From: Dastarcus helophoroides
Taxonomy: Eukaryota > Arthropoda > Insecta > Coleoptera > Bothrideridae
Direction of reading: 5' to 3'
Assembly (NCBI GenBank): GCA_028583605.1
Contig: CM053330.1
Span: 26,863,233-26,927,232 of the forward strand
Length of the DNA: 64,000 nucleotides
Both the position numbers and the translations under genes were made by a program. Position 1 is the first letter of the stretch; every line of letters starts with the position of its first letter. The notes beneath the pieces were generated by a model. The model saw nothing but the letters and a program-made list of their open reading frames with translations. It did not search any database and was not told where the DNA came from. Positions 1-11,392 of the stretch are shown in pieces.

Positions 1-2040
1 CGTATGAAGTTGTCGTGGACTTGCTCTCAGCCAGACTTCCGAAGTTAGATTCGGTCGAATAATAGCCCTGTATAGATTTAATTTGTTTCTGATATCCAAC
101 TTATTCCTGTTGTTAAAGAGTGGGTAGAAATATCCTTTCAGTTGCTTGATTTTCATAGCAATGCTTTGGATGTGTGCATTGGATGAAAGTATTTTGTCCA
201 GAGTTACTTCATGGTATTTCACTTGTTTTAATTGGTGTGTCGTTTAACCTGAGCTTTTGTCCCGGTTCTTTCATTTTCCTGCTGAATATTATGACTTGGT
301 TCTTGCTTGCATTAATTTGAATCCTCCATGTATTTATCCACCTTTCTATGTCATTAAGGTGGAAGTGTAAGTTCTTGGTGATTTTCGACCATATTCTTTA
401 CTGTGTAATTTTAGCCGTATCATCTGCGTAAAGTGCAATTTTGGTGTTTTCCTTTTTTGGGATGTCTGCAGTGTAGATAAGGTACAGTAGCGGTCCTAGT
501 AAAGATCCCTGGAGCACGCTTGCTGCCATTTCTTTGATGCTGGACGTCTTTTCGGTAATTTTAACATAGAATTTTTAATTTAATTATTTTTCCATAGGCC
601 AGTGGGATTCCCAGCTGGACTGATTTGAATATCAGTCGAGTATGCCAGACTTTGTCGAAGGCTTTTGCAACATCAAGGAATATAGCTTTAGAGGTTTTTC
701 CTTTGTTGTTGCCTTCGAGGATATGTTCTGCTATTCTTGATAGTTGATAAACTGTGAAATGTTCCTGTCTGAATCCGAACTGTTCTTCGGGTAAGATATT
801 TCCAATTTTTTATTATCGTTTCTAGTAGCGTTAACATAGTCTTTTTAGCTATTTTGCTAAGGTTTGACAGTAGATTAATCGGTCGTTTCTTCGAGACTTC
901 TTCGATACAAGGTTCTTGATGATAGTATTTAACTCTTCTGTTGTGACCTCGTCGAATTTGTAGTTTTCTCCGAGGTTGAGAAGAGTCTCAGTTTGCGTTT
1001 CTACGTTTGCGTTGTGCGTTCTGTCTATCAAAGGATTCGGACTAAATTGCTTTTTCAACATTTCTGCGAAAGCTTCAGCCTTTTCCTCGCTTGTGATGGC
1101 CTTTCCGTTATTGGTTTTTAACGGGGTAGATCTCGGTTTGTCTGTCTGAGTTTCCTGGCCAATATCCAAGGTGTTTCGTCCTTTTCGTTGAAACTTTTCA
1201 GGTGGCTTTCCCATTTTTTGTTGTATTCTTCGTTCATCAGTTTCTGGACTTCGTTTGTAAGCCTGTTTAGTGTGTTCTTGTTAGTCGGGTGCAGAGTTCT
1301 GTGATAGGCTTTCTTCGCTGCACTTTTACTTTTAATGATTGTAGCTATTTGGTCAGGTAAGTTTTTCTGTTTCCACTTTTGCTGCGTTGTTGTGGTTGCA
1401 GCAGTGGCAGTTTGGTTTATATGCTTTTTAAACTGGTCGGTGGCCCAATTTAGGTGTTTCACCCTTTCGATGTTGTGCTTTTGCGGTATATATTCTTGTT
1501 GGAATTTTGTCCAATCAATCTTCGTTTTCGTGAAGTGCTATGATTGAGTTGGATTTCTATATGTGATGTTAAGAGGAGAGTGGTCTGAGGTAGTTCCTCT
1601 ATGACTTGGACCTTCAGGTCAAGCATCAGGTTTTTGTGTACCGTGACGTCAGAATATCTCGAGTCATCTAGTTGTCCGGATAATGTGCTCTAGCGGAGGG
1701 TCGATAGTTAGATTTATGTTCTACAAGTATCTCCAAAGTCAAAGTGCTTCCTTTAGTGTTTGTGGTTTTGCAATGCCAATTTTTGTGCTTGACATTGAGG
1801 TCTCCCGCTATCAACCGGGGCGTGTTTCTGGCGAAGATTTTGTCGAGATCCCCTTCAATTTTTTTTATGTAGGCGGTGAATATACTGAATACAGTGCAAG
1901 TTTTGAGCGTCGCAGCTGTATTTCCATTCCTGTGTATTTAATGTTCGGTTTGTCCCGTTCGACCCCAAGCGTGGTGTTCGATACCGATTTAAACTAACAC
2001 GGCACCACCTCCACCTGCTTTGTCTTCTCGATCCTTTCTG
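1..2040 (-). pseudogene. Jockey-like LINE endonuclease/reverse transcriptase fragment
   Basis: Minus-strand remnant of a non-LTR retrotransposon polyprotein, which would nick target DNA and reverse-transcribe its own RNA. Reading down from 2040, an apurinic-type endonuclease segment starts with a DR...GGGG stretch (about 1990-2035) and has the motif AGDLN (about 1788-1820). A linker rich in Lys/Asn/Gln follows (about 1118-1462), then the RT N-terminal region (849-1214), the EEQFGFRQEH palm segment (about 740-800), and the catalytic LYADDTA motif (about 412-435). A segment near 70-120 reads like the RT-distal LYRAIIRP motif. Several frame changes and stops break the frame, and the 3' end runs off the left edge. 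The Jockey clade is inferred from the EN-RT order and motif wording; another I/CR1-type clade is possible. Confidence 0.85.
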
Positions 2041-2049
2041 TAGGTCAAA

Positions 2050-2523
2050 TAATTGGAAAAACAGACTAGACAGCGAATCATTTTAATGCAAGATGGGGCT
2101 CCATCTCACTACCATCGCGATGTACGCGATGCCCTCAACACACGCTTTCCAAGCGGTAGGATTGGTAGAGCTGCCCCCATTTTCTAGAAGTTCTGACTTT
2201 ACCCCCCTGGATTTCTTTTTCTGGGGGTACATAAAAAACATCGTGTTCCCAACAATCATTCGGGATTTGGACCATCTTCGGGGGCGAATTTTTGCCCCCA
2301 TCGCAACTGTTAAGCCAGATATCATTGAACGGGCATGGCAAGAAGTTGACTACCGATTAGACATCTGCAGAGCAACGCACGGCGCGCACATTGAAACTTA
2401 CTAACGACTGAAAACAAAATATATTGTTTTCCGCACATTGTAACACTAAAACCATTAAGTTACATTTAGTAGTCTTGTTATAACAGTTATTTAAAATGGG
2501 GGCATTATTATTCGATGACCCTG
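2050..2523 (+). pseudogene. Mariner-type DDE transposase C-terminus with 3' terminal repeat
   Basis: Fragment of an IS630/Tc1/mariner-superfamily transposase. It opens at the second catalytic block (QDGAPSHYHRDVRDAL, from 2089) and, after one frameshift near 2150-2190, reaches the third block (DFTPLDFFFWGYIKN, about 2193-2240). It ends with a typical C-terminus, WQEVDYRLDICR, and a stop at 2402. The 3' untranslated part ends in GATGACCCTG followed by TA at 2524-2525, which fits the usual CAGGGT terminal repeat and TA duplication. The N-terminal DNA-binding part and first catalytic Asp are missing. The 5' side abuts the Jockey-like LINE directly, so the truncation is probably an insertion or deletion junction. 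Confidence 0.8.
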
Positions 2524-2525
2524 TA

Positions 2526-3830
2526 TTAGTTTGGATGCAATTTTTGAACGAGGGTATTCAAAGTAACGAAAAATTATGGAAATGGTAAACAGATGTCGGA
2601 AGTTTGGAAAACAAGGCGCTATGAAAACGAAACTTCCACTTTTGTTCTACATATATTGTATCTTTCAAGTTTAAAAGGATTTAGAAAGTCAATAAAAGTC
2701 CGTCAATTAAATTTAAGACAGGAAAAATCATTGGCAGAACCACAGGTGCACACCCGGGGAAAAATTTTAAAATTTACAGTTAAATTTTAGCAGAAAAGCA
2801 AAAAGCAGAAATTTGGTCTTTAAGCTAACACAATAAAAATCTACTTTTGTTTCCAAAACTGTTCATAACATAAACATAATATAGCTTATGCCAAATGGGT
2901 TTAACAAAAAACGTTTCTCGTAATTTCCATATCACCAGTTACAGTGCCCTTTTGCTTGATAATTAGCATCTTGTTTAAAGAACTTTTTGTAAGGATTTAA
3001 AGACAAAACTGTCAATTAAATGTAAGGACGTAATTTGTACAGCTTCTATTTCCATGAAAATTATACTACAGTGCACGGGTATCTCATATTCATGGTTGTG
3101 TACTTTCTAGATAGTTTTCAGCAATCTCTCATGTTGATTATTATTTTTGGACGATGAAAGCTGTAAAATAAATAACTTTCGACGTGTTAGCTTTAACGCG
3201 TTTGTCATAATTTCGTCATTATTTCAACAGCTAGCACAAAAGAATTTCTACGAAATGAAAAGAAAAAACTTTTCCTGAAATAAATTTTTCTCGAAAATAA
3301 AAGCAAGTTACGTCTTACCCTTTTACACTGTGCTAAAGAGAAACGTGACCTACAATAAAATTTAAACAATTTGACCAATCATTTCCAAAATCAATAGGTT
3401 TCTATTCTGAGAAATCGATAAAAACAAAAATGGCAATTATCAGTAAAGAATTGATTCCTGTAGGGCGATTACGTACACAGAGACTGACAATAGTTTTTCA
3501 GTAACAAATTTTTGGATTTGATCGCTGTTTAAAAACAAAGTATTTTAATATTTGTATCAAAAATACTACATAGGTCACCATATTCAATATAAGGTGCATC
3601 CTTTTTAAACATCATTTGCAAAATTAATAAAACAATAATTTTGGTACGTTATAGGTGTGGATTTCTGATTATTTTTTTTCAAATTTTTCATTTTTTTTTT
3701 CACGAAAAAACAATTGGATTTAAAAAACACGATACGGATATAAATTTTATTCTTTTACTGAACATCCTGTATGTTTTTAGTATAGTGGATAGAGAAATGC
3801 ATTTTCTTTAAAAATATATAACACTTGATA
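2526..3830. other. No gene recognised
   Basis: AT-rich sequence with only a 65-codon open frame (2593-2790) that shows no recognisable domain or coding texture. Runs of A and T are frequent and no RNA gene is visible. Confidence 0.6.
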
Positions 3831-3832
3831 TA

Positions 3833-5093
3833 CAGTGTGTTCCAAGATAGAGTACTGAAGATGGGTTTCTTTTTTATTTGTAAATTTACGACAAAAAGTC
3901 ATTCTTTATAAAGACTCCTATTTGATCTTAAAATATTGAAAGTGACATTATTTTGTTTATTTTTATACAGGAAGTTCAATTATTTGAAAATTGTACAAAA
4001 TGACCTGGAGTAAACTACCGTTATTTTTGATAGTACCGAAATATGATTTAGATTTTCAGAAATTTTTGCAAGTAGACTTAATAGACCTGAACTGTAATAA
4101 TGCAGCCCTCTAAACGTGAGCATTATTACATACACTCTGGATCTATTCTGCTAACATGACAGTTGTTGAAGCTATTTCATAGTTTGCTCTATAAACCGTT
4201 AGGTGACTCTATACTTAGAACATTGTAGTTATTTGAGAAAACACCATAAAGAATGAATCGAAATTTTGAAATAAAATTTATTTTTAATCAAACTTGACAA
4301 GGAAGGCGAAACCCTAAGTAAATTCCTTATTAATAACAAATCAACGATAATATTTGTTTTGATAGATATATATCAGATCATCACCAAGATGATTTTTTTC
4401 AATTCCCATCACAGTCATCCATTTTTTTCCTCCAGGCAGTACAGAAGATTCAGTGTCACCATAAATTACATTTGTGAACATTTATAATTCTTTAGTGTAT
4501 ACTTTCGAAGGAGCATTTGTTAGGTTCGAGTTGGGTGCGCCAAACTGACGAAATCTAACAAGATCAAAACCGTTATTTGTTTTCCAATCCCCGATTAGAT
4601 AAATGTTCAAACCTATCGGTCTGCGTATTAGAATTCAGAAAATAAATCTGCGGATACGAAATACCTAGAAAATTATAAAGACAGTAGAACTTTGCGCAGA
4701 AGGAGGTAGTAATACCTTTAAATAATGATGTTTTAGCTTAATCACTTATTGTTATTATCAAATACCTTTTTATTTTCTTGTATCTAAGCTTAATGTGTAA
4801 CCTGTTTTACTTATTATTTTTTTGTTAGAAAATGAAGCAAAATTGCGTTTTTGAGCATTACAAACTATATTTCCTAGTAACAATTTTAGATACCGCCAAA
4901 ATTAACAACAATTTACTCTTGGCTATTTTTAAAATTTTTAAATAATTGAACTCTCTGTATAAAAAATCTCGAAAAGAAATATCATTTTCAGTGATTTAAG
5001 ATCAAGTAAGGCTTTTTATAAGGAATGACTTTTTTGATAAAACCACAAATTAAAAAGAAATCCCCCTTTAGTACTCTGACATGGTACACACTC
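3833..5093. mobile_element. Fold-back element A (long inverted repeats, TA duplication)
   Basis: The two halves are imperfect reverse complements. The left end reads CAGTGTGTTCCAAGATAGAG and the right end, reversed, reads GAGTGTGTACCATGTCAGAG. Similarity continues inward through GAGTACT, a TTTCTTTTT run, a GATCTTAAA block and a TTCAATTATTT block, for roughly 250-300 bases per arm. The element is flanked by TA on both sides (3831-3832 and 5094-5095), the duplication used by Tc1/mariner transposases. No transposase frame is seen inside, so it is read as non-autonomous. The family is inferred only from the TA and the CAGTGTG-type end. Confidence 0.7.
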
Positions 5094-5379
5094 TAATCTG
5101 ACCTTAACCTATTATATTTTAAACCTGATTATATTTTAATATAATTAATAAAGGTCACTATTAATAATTTAAACAAGTGACATCAATCAGCAGAGAATAA
5201 AACATTTTTATGCATCATTTTTAACATGGCCATCGTTTTCTTTTAAACAGTTAAGGTTGTAGTATATGATTCTTAAAATTAAACAATTTTTGCAAATCAT
5301 TAAATGATAATGGCATTCAAATTATAACCATGTTTAAAAAAATTACTAACGTTTTGTCAGAGATATGCCAAACGTTGTA

Positions 5380-6750
5380 CAGAATGGACCATAAGTAATG
5401 TTACATAGAGCAAGAGTAGATTTTTCGTATAAAAATAACGTGATTAAGCCACATATACCTCATACCAAAGGTCGATATTAACACAGATACAGGGTGTCAA
5501 AGTTGAAAAAAAAATGTGATTTTTTTCGCATAACTGATGAACACATTTCACTATAGACAAGAAATTTGGCATAGAGGGGTTTCTTTGGTCAAGATTTTCT
5601 AATTTGCTAACAGAATGTCGGTAACTCATAGGGGGCGCCAACTGCGCTACCTTGTATTATTCTAAAGCATCATAACTTTTTTGTGGCTTCATGTACCCTT
5701 ATTTTAAATGAATATTTGTATTTACCTATATTTTTTACGTAAAAAAGTATTCTTTCTAAATGTTGATACAAGCAATCGTTTTCAAGGTATTTGCCTTCAA
5801 AGTTTGCCGTACGATTATTTTAGGTTATGTAAATGTGAATTTTTCGCAGTAGGTTTCAAAATAAAAGTAATAAAACTGACTCTAAAATAGTTTATATCAA
5901 ATATTACTCTACTAACATTATTATTACACATATTTTTTAAATTTCCAAAGCAAATTTAAATAAAATACCAAAACAAAATTTATTTTTAAAAAGAAGTATG
6001 TCGGAAATGACCTTTTTTATGTAAAGCGATTGTAAAAAATTAAAAATTTGACTGTCTTCTATTGACATTTATCCTTAAATATCTGCTTTAACCACCCAGA
6101 CTATTAAAATTTTCTTGTGTGGACTCGGAGATATGTCAGAAAATAAATTACGTCTTAATTTTTTGGATTTTCTTTATTGAGATTTTTAAAACTTAGGTAA
6201 TAATATTATCAGCAAAGTAATATTTAAAATGAATTAGTTTAAAAGAGGTGTCTTATAATTACTTTTTTTTCAAGCCTACTTCTAACATTTAATATCTTAG
6301 TAATTTAAAACCAAGGCACGTCAAGCTTTAAAGGCAAATATCTTGGAAACGGTTGCTCGTATCAACTTTCAGAAAGTACACGTTTTTTTACGTAATAAAT
6401 ATGGGGAAATAAAATAACCCATTTAAAATAAACATACGTGGGTGCGCAAAAAAGTTATGATGATTTAGATTTATGCAGGATAGCGCAGGTAGCCCCCCCT
6501 ATCAGCTATTTGTAATATGTTAGCAAATTAAAGTTTGTCGACTTAAGAAACCGCTTTGTGCCAAATTTCGTTCCTATATTACAATTCATTCCATAATTAT
6601 ACGAAAAAATCGAAATTTTTTTTTCAACGTTGACACCCTGTATCTCTGTTAATATCAACTTTTGGTGTAAGGTAAATGTAGCTGAATCACATTATTTTTA
6701 TTATAAAAATCCGCCATTGCTCTGTGTGCCATTACTTATGGTGCATCCTG
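5380..6750. mobile_element. Fold-back element B, copy 1
   Basis: A 1.37-kb unit whose halves are inverted copies. The left end is CAGAATGGACCATAAGTAAT and the right end, reversed, is CAGGATGCACCATAAGTAAT. The arms run far inward: GGTGTCAAAGTTG near 5491 pairs with CAACGTTGACACC near 6625, a GGGGGCGCC block near 5631 pairs with one near 6494, and TTTGCCTTCAAAG near 5789 pairs with CTTTAAAGGCAAA near 6328. TA flanks both ends (5378-5379, 6751-6752). A second copy lies at 41437-42825. No coding frame is supported, so a mariner-type transposase supplied from elsewhere is the likely mobiliser. Confidence 0.82.
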
Positions 6751-7014
6751 TATATTCGTAAAGATAATTCAATTCTTCATCCAATTGCAGAAAAATATGT
6801 AGAGTGTTCCATTAAAAAAAACAATGTTTATTCATAACTTTTTTTACGTTTTTTTTGTGTAAAAAATCAAAAATTTTGAAATATAAATTAGGAATTCATG
6901 TAACGTACTAAATTTATTGATTTATTAACTCTGAAAAAATATAACCAAATATATTCAGGTATAATGTAATAAATTCAAGAATCCATTTTAATTAAAAATT
7001 TGTCTCGATTTGTT

Positions 7015-7106
7015 TATCATTCGGTTTTCGGATAATCCGACCTTTTTAAGGTTCGACCTCCCTCCAAGTTCCGTCCTGATCGGAGTAGCCAGGTTCGGCT
7101 GTAATT
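7015..7106. repeat. Pogo/Tigger-like terminal sequence
   Basis: The run TTCGGATAATCCGACC followed by a GGTTCGACC block and ending GGTTCGGCTGTA resembles the ends of pogo/Tigger elements, which often read as 'cgattatccg...ggttcgactgta'. Only one end is seen here and no transposase is next to it. Confidence 0.4.
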
Positions 7107-8040
7107 TATAATCGTTTTTATTCGGTAATCTTTCAAATTCAAATTATGGTTTGAAATTGAGATTGTGTTCCCTTTCAGGAAAATCAACATATGAGAGGCT
7201 CAGCTATCAAGTGAATTATTGTGATCATATATCTCTACCATATAACGCGAAATATACAGTATCAAACGTTGTGGATTCTAAGTGCACCAAATTTCCCAGT
7301 GGTACTTAAGAAAATAGAGAAGTTCGCTTCCTTGTATTTAGGGCGAGGTAACAGACGATTTGAAACAAGCTACCAAAGGCACAAATACTGAGGATCTTAT
7401 ATTCCAAATACCCTTTGATACAAATGCAGATGAATCATCTGTAATAATCATCTATGTATCTAAAGATTCTTGCTTAGTCACATCCTCATTGAGAGTAACT
7501 CAACACAAATTTCTAAGCTAATTGAATCATGTCTCTTTGTCTATTTAAGTCAAGAGAAACTACTTTATTCATGAATTAATATGTAATATTTTTTAGCTCT
7601 TTGCACATTCCTGAAAGATGCCGGTTGAGGAATGGAATCCGCGCCCGCGCTTGAAACAGAGCTAGAAGTGTGCTGTGCCAATTGGCCACCGGTTCCCCTC
7701 ATTAATACTGTAGATTAGTTTCCTTTGTATTTAGATAATTAAATGGTTTTTCTTAAGCTATGAAAGCGCTCGATACCTTCTCGATAACTCAAAAGCTTAA
7801 CTTTCGATTTTCGTTAAACAATTATCGTCAGTTCTGACAACAAACTCTTCAAAACAGTTTTGAGTTTTCATTTTTTCGATAATTTGTATATTTTTTAGGG
7901 ATCGTGAAAATGTTGTCGGTAAGTAACTAAAAACAAAAAAATGGGAATCGTGAGCTGCCTAGGACAATTTATTGCGCCAATAGTGTACGGCTTTATTAAT
8001 ATGTAGATCAATTTAGTTGTCACCATATAATATTTAGGTT
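7107..8040. other. No gene recognised
   Basis: Mixed-composition DNA. A short GC-richer patch at about 7618-7700 stands out from the AT-rich background but has no open frame or RNA fold that I can support. Confidence 0.5.
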
Positions 8041-8208
8041 GCCTTGCTTTGACAGACTCGTAGTATAGCGTGGAAGTTGCGGTCGTGGGATTTGCGGTCA
8101 AGAGGATTTTTGATGACATGCAGTGGGACTTGCAGTCACTTTTATTTTGGTGGTGGGACTTGCGGTCAACGTCATTGTGTAATGATATTTAACCTCCAAT
8201 AGATAATT

Positions 8209-8526
8209 ATGTATAATGCAAAGAAAAGAGCTGGGAAGAAGATTGCTAAAATATACAGCGAAGAAATGGAGACAGTTATAAATAAGAGATATGAGTTTGT
8301 GAGTGATGTGACCCTTTATGAGAACCCGAAAATGTCCATGTATTAAGCCAGAATAAAAGCACAAGGCAAAATGCAGGATCCAAAAGACACCACCGGGATT
8401 GCTTTTGCGGAAAAAGCGTTTTACTTGGAGGATGGAATTAGTTTAGTGTTATCAAAGTTAGGAGAGAAGGATACGCTTTTGGTTTCTTACAATTTCGAAA
8501 GCAAAAAATACTTTAACATTCGGTGA
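8209..8526 (+). pseudogene. MULE/FLYWCH-type transposase-like fragment
   Basis: Open from an ATG at 8209 apart from one TAA at 8344-8346, ending TGA at 8524-8526 (about 105 codons). The product has KKRAGKKIAKIYSEE, then MSMY-stop-ARIKAQGKMQDPKD, then GIAFAEKAFYLEDG and TLLVSYNFES. This matches the layout of proteins in which a 'LYRARRKAQG' segment is followed by a strand-rich stretch before the MULE catalytic domain. I see no FLYWCH zinc finger or catalytic residues, so function is inferred from this short similarity only. The stop codon falls at the end of the nested element's left terminal repeat. Confidence 0.4.
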
Positions 8527-9568
8527 GATTAAGAACAGTACAAGTCCAAATGTTTGAACGTTGGGAAACTAAAGAAATGTGTTTATTTCTTTTGTTGTTT
8601 CTTACAGGTTTGGTGTGTACAGACAAGTTTTAGTGTATACCTTCAGGCACCCTTTAAACAAAAAATGAAGTTTATTAGTCCGTGTATTTTTTTAATATGC
8701 CAAAAAAGCCAATCTGGAGTTGAACTGTGAACAGTGAACAGGTAATTATTAGAGTTGTGCGCGAAATTTGAACAAAAAAATAAGAACACGATGGTAAAAT
8801 TGCATATTTTATTGAACAAAAATTATCAGATTTCGTATTAGCACCATTCTCCAAGTTAGTGGTTCTCCAGGATATTATAGGATAAAAAAACTCTTACTGT
8901 TCTTCCTCTAGGTATTTCTTTAGTATATGTTTTATATCATTTAACTTTTTCTTGTAATTGGCACTGGTTCAAAACAGGACTTAATGGTAGAAGTATATGG
9001 ACTTATTTTGTTTTAGTAACTTTAAAGTATAAGAATTAATCATTAAAATCTAAGCATAAAACATAACTTGAAAATAACGCAGCGTATACAAACTGTATAT
9101 ATTTCGAGGTTGTAAAACTTTTATTTATTTTATTTGCTATCATTCTACAAATTTTTTTTTAGTGCGGAGGCTACAATTCTTAAAATCATTTATATGGGTC
9201 TATATGAAGTATAAGTTACTGTAAACGTTTTGTTTTTTGGAAATTTCAGTCACTGTTTCATATTTATCTAGAAGATATATAGAATCACATCTTTTGATTA
9301 ATTTTTTTTCAGTATGAAATGTCACTTAAACGGCTAAGCCTAATCATAGACCTTACCAACACACCATATGCTGAGAATGAGAACAGTATAAGTCCAGAAC
9401 TTGTACCGTTCTTAAACTCAATGCAGTGCGACAAACTCTGAAAACGGCATTAACAAGGTGGCTTTACTACTGTTTTTCTATTAATTCAATGCAGCTTCGA
9501 ATTTAAAAAAAATGGCTATGATGGATAAAAATGTCAAATTTTGGACTTGTACTGTTCTTAATCTCACC
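8522..9568. mobile_element. Small nested element with inverted ends
   Basis: GGTGAGATTAAGAACAGTAC at 8522 is repeated inverted near 9549-9568, and similarity continues into AAGTCCAAA. A further imperfect copy, GAACAGTATAAGTCCAGAAC, lies near 9381-9400. The pair delimits about 1.05 kb with no coding frame. It lies inside the MULE-like element and would have inserted after it. No clear target duplication is visible. Confidence 0.5.
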
Positions 9569-10808
9569 AATTCAATTACATAAGTGATTTTGTATGGGGC
9601 TTTTAAAAGCTATTCCAAGCATTCTTTATAAACAGCTTTATACCGTCCACATCTATTTTGAAAGCTCATCGACTGAAGTGAAAATTGTTCCAGTAATTTT
9701 TTCACTTCTCTGCAAAAATCTTATGCAACACACACCAAATTATTCCAAATAATTAAGGATACGACGTGCTGGAACCCGGACACGTATTCGTAGATTTAGA
9801 GTAAGCTGTTGATGTAATTTGCATTGTAGCCTGGCTTTGTTGCGAAAAATTCAAGAATTGGGATTAGTTTAAAGCTGTAAAGAAGATAGTGCAATAAGAC
9901 AACATCTGCGTATATGTGCAGCATTAGCATATATACCACTTGCCAATATTGACGAAGGTTAGAAGGCAATTTAAGAAAGCACACCAATTAACAACAAACT
10001 CGCATTATTTTAAAATTATTTTGTTGAGCGACAATCCCACAAGAAGAATGAAACTGCTTCAAAAATTTACACATAACAAACAATAACGTTGAAGGATGGA
10101 ATCGGAGGTTAAATATTTTTGTCAATAATCCACATCCAAATTTATACACATTAATCGAAATATTTAAAGCAGAAGTCAACCACACCTCATTTTTAATAAA
10201 ACGATATGATTTACAGTTACAAGCAAAGAAAATGGCGCAAGGTGTACATAAAAATGGACGAAAGAATTGAAAAGTGTTTGAAGGTATTTAAACAATCAAA
10301 CTAACTTTTATTAACAGAAACATGTAAATAATAATAATGAAATTATATCATTATACCTTCATGTATAATGAGGTGACCGCAAATACCACGGGCAAACTAA
10401 AACTGACTGCAAGTGCCACCGTATGTTATCAAAAATCCATTTAACCGCAAATCCTACGAGTGCAACTCCCACGAACTCGACAGACCAACCATCGCTAAAT
10501 CCAAAACTAATTAAATAATCATACAGAAAGGATCAAATGACGTTAATTCGAAATCCATCAAATCAAATCCATCAAATACGGTTGATAGAAAGAGAATTAA
10601 GAGAATTAAAGTACATATTTGCAAATTGCACGAGTATGGCAGTGCAAAGCATGTGACTCCTTCAAAGCGCAATTCAGAGTATCACCATATAAGCTGCTTT
10701 ATTTAATGGACCAACCGTTGCCAGTAACAAACCTAGTTAATAATAATCTATATATAAAGGCTGAAATAATGCTTCTTCGAAATCAAATCACTAATGATAC
10801 CGTAAACT

Positions 10809-10842
10809 GTCGCCCAGGATGGCTTTGGCCATCCTGGGCGAC
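10809..10842. repeat. Perfect 15-bp-stem hairpin
   Basis: GTCGCCCAGGATGGC pairs perfectly with GCCATCCTGGGCGAC across a 4-base loop (TTTG). The stem is GC-rich in a strongly AT-rich setting. It sits at the edge of the putative element starting near 10786. Confidence 0.85.
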
Positions 10843-11022
10843 TTTGGTCAATTTCTGAAATTTGTTATTTGAAACGAGAAACTAAAATTTTCAACTGAAA
10901 AGCTAAAGAAAATATCTTGACTAAGGAAAATGTACAAATAATACTTTCCTATGTTGGCATTTTCTTTAGAAGATGTACAACAATATTTTTTAAATGGCAA
11001 AACTGCATATTATAAATTTTTT

Positions 11023-11392
11023 TAACATAGTTTGATAGATCTGTTAATTATAAACAAAAAACATTAGTCTTCATATTCCAAACTGGGCCGAAGAAATGTT
11101 AAATAAATTGAAAAAAAACAAAAAACATTAGATTACATATTTAATTTGGAGTAACCATTTTCGAACAATTAACTTTAATATCACTTTTGATTTCTTGTTT
11201 TCATACAGATTTAAATGCAGCACCTTTCAAATAACACAATTACAGCATCATTATAAAGGCTCCTTTCAAACAGCACAATGTTTGTTTGATCTCCAATGCT
11301 TGGTGTTGTTATGTTAGCTTATTTTAGTTTCTGCCAATCGCAGATTATTTTAGTCCCAAACAACTAGAATTAAAGATCTATCAAACTATTGA
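11023..11392. repeat. Short element with AGTTTGATAGATCT inverted ends
   Basis: AGTTTGATAGATCT at about 11029-11042 recurs inverted at about 11374-11387, giving a unit of about 370 bases with no frame. Within it, ACAAAAAACATTAG occurs twice in tandem (about 11055 and 11121), and the block AACATTTCTTCGGCCCAGTT (read on the minus strand, about 11083-11102) recurs at 14722. Confidence 0.4.

Larger units (their letters stand above)
8045..10490. mobile_element. MULE-like element with terminal inverted repeats
   Basis: A left repeat (about 8049-8186) and a right repeat (about 10361-10485) are reverse complements. Both contain several close variants of GTGGGACTTGCGGTCA, the sequence GGATTTTTGATGACATGC and an outer GACAGACTCG/CGAGTTCTGTC-type pair. 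Inside, at 8209-8526, is a broken frame resembling the region before the catalytic domain of Mutator-like transposases. Long inverted termini also fit that superfamily. A smaller element (8522-9568) sits inside. Target duplications were not resolved. Confidence 0.5.

Noticed and set aside
1335..1997. Plus-strand frames of 70 and 104 codons
   Set aside because: Antisense to the Jockey-like LINE, whose endonuclease and RT motifs are on the minus strand.
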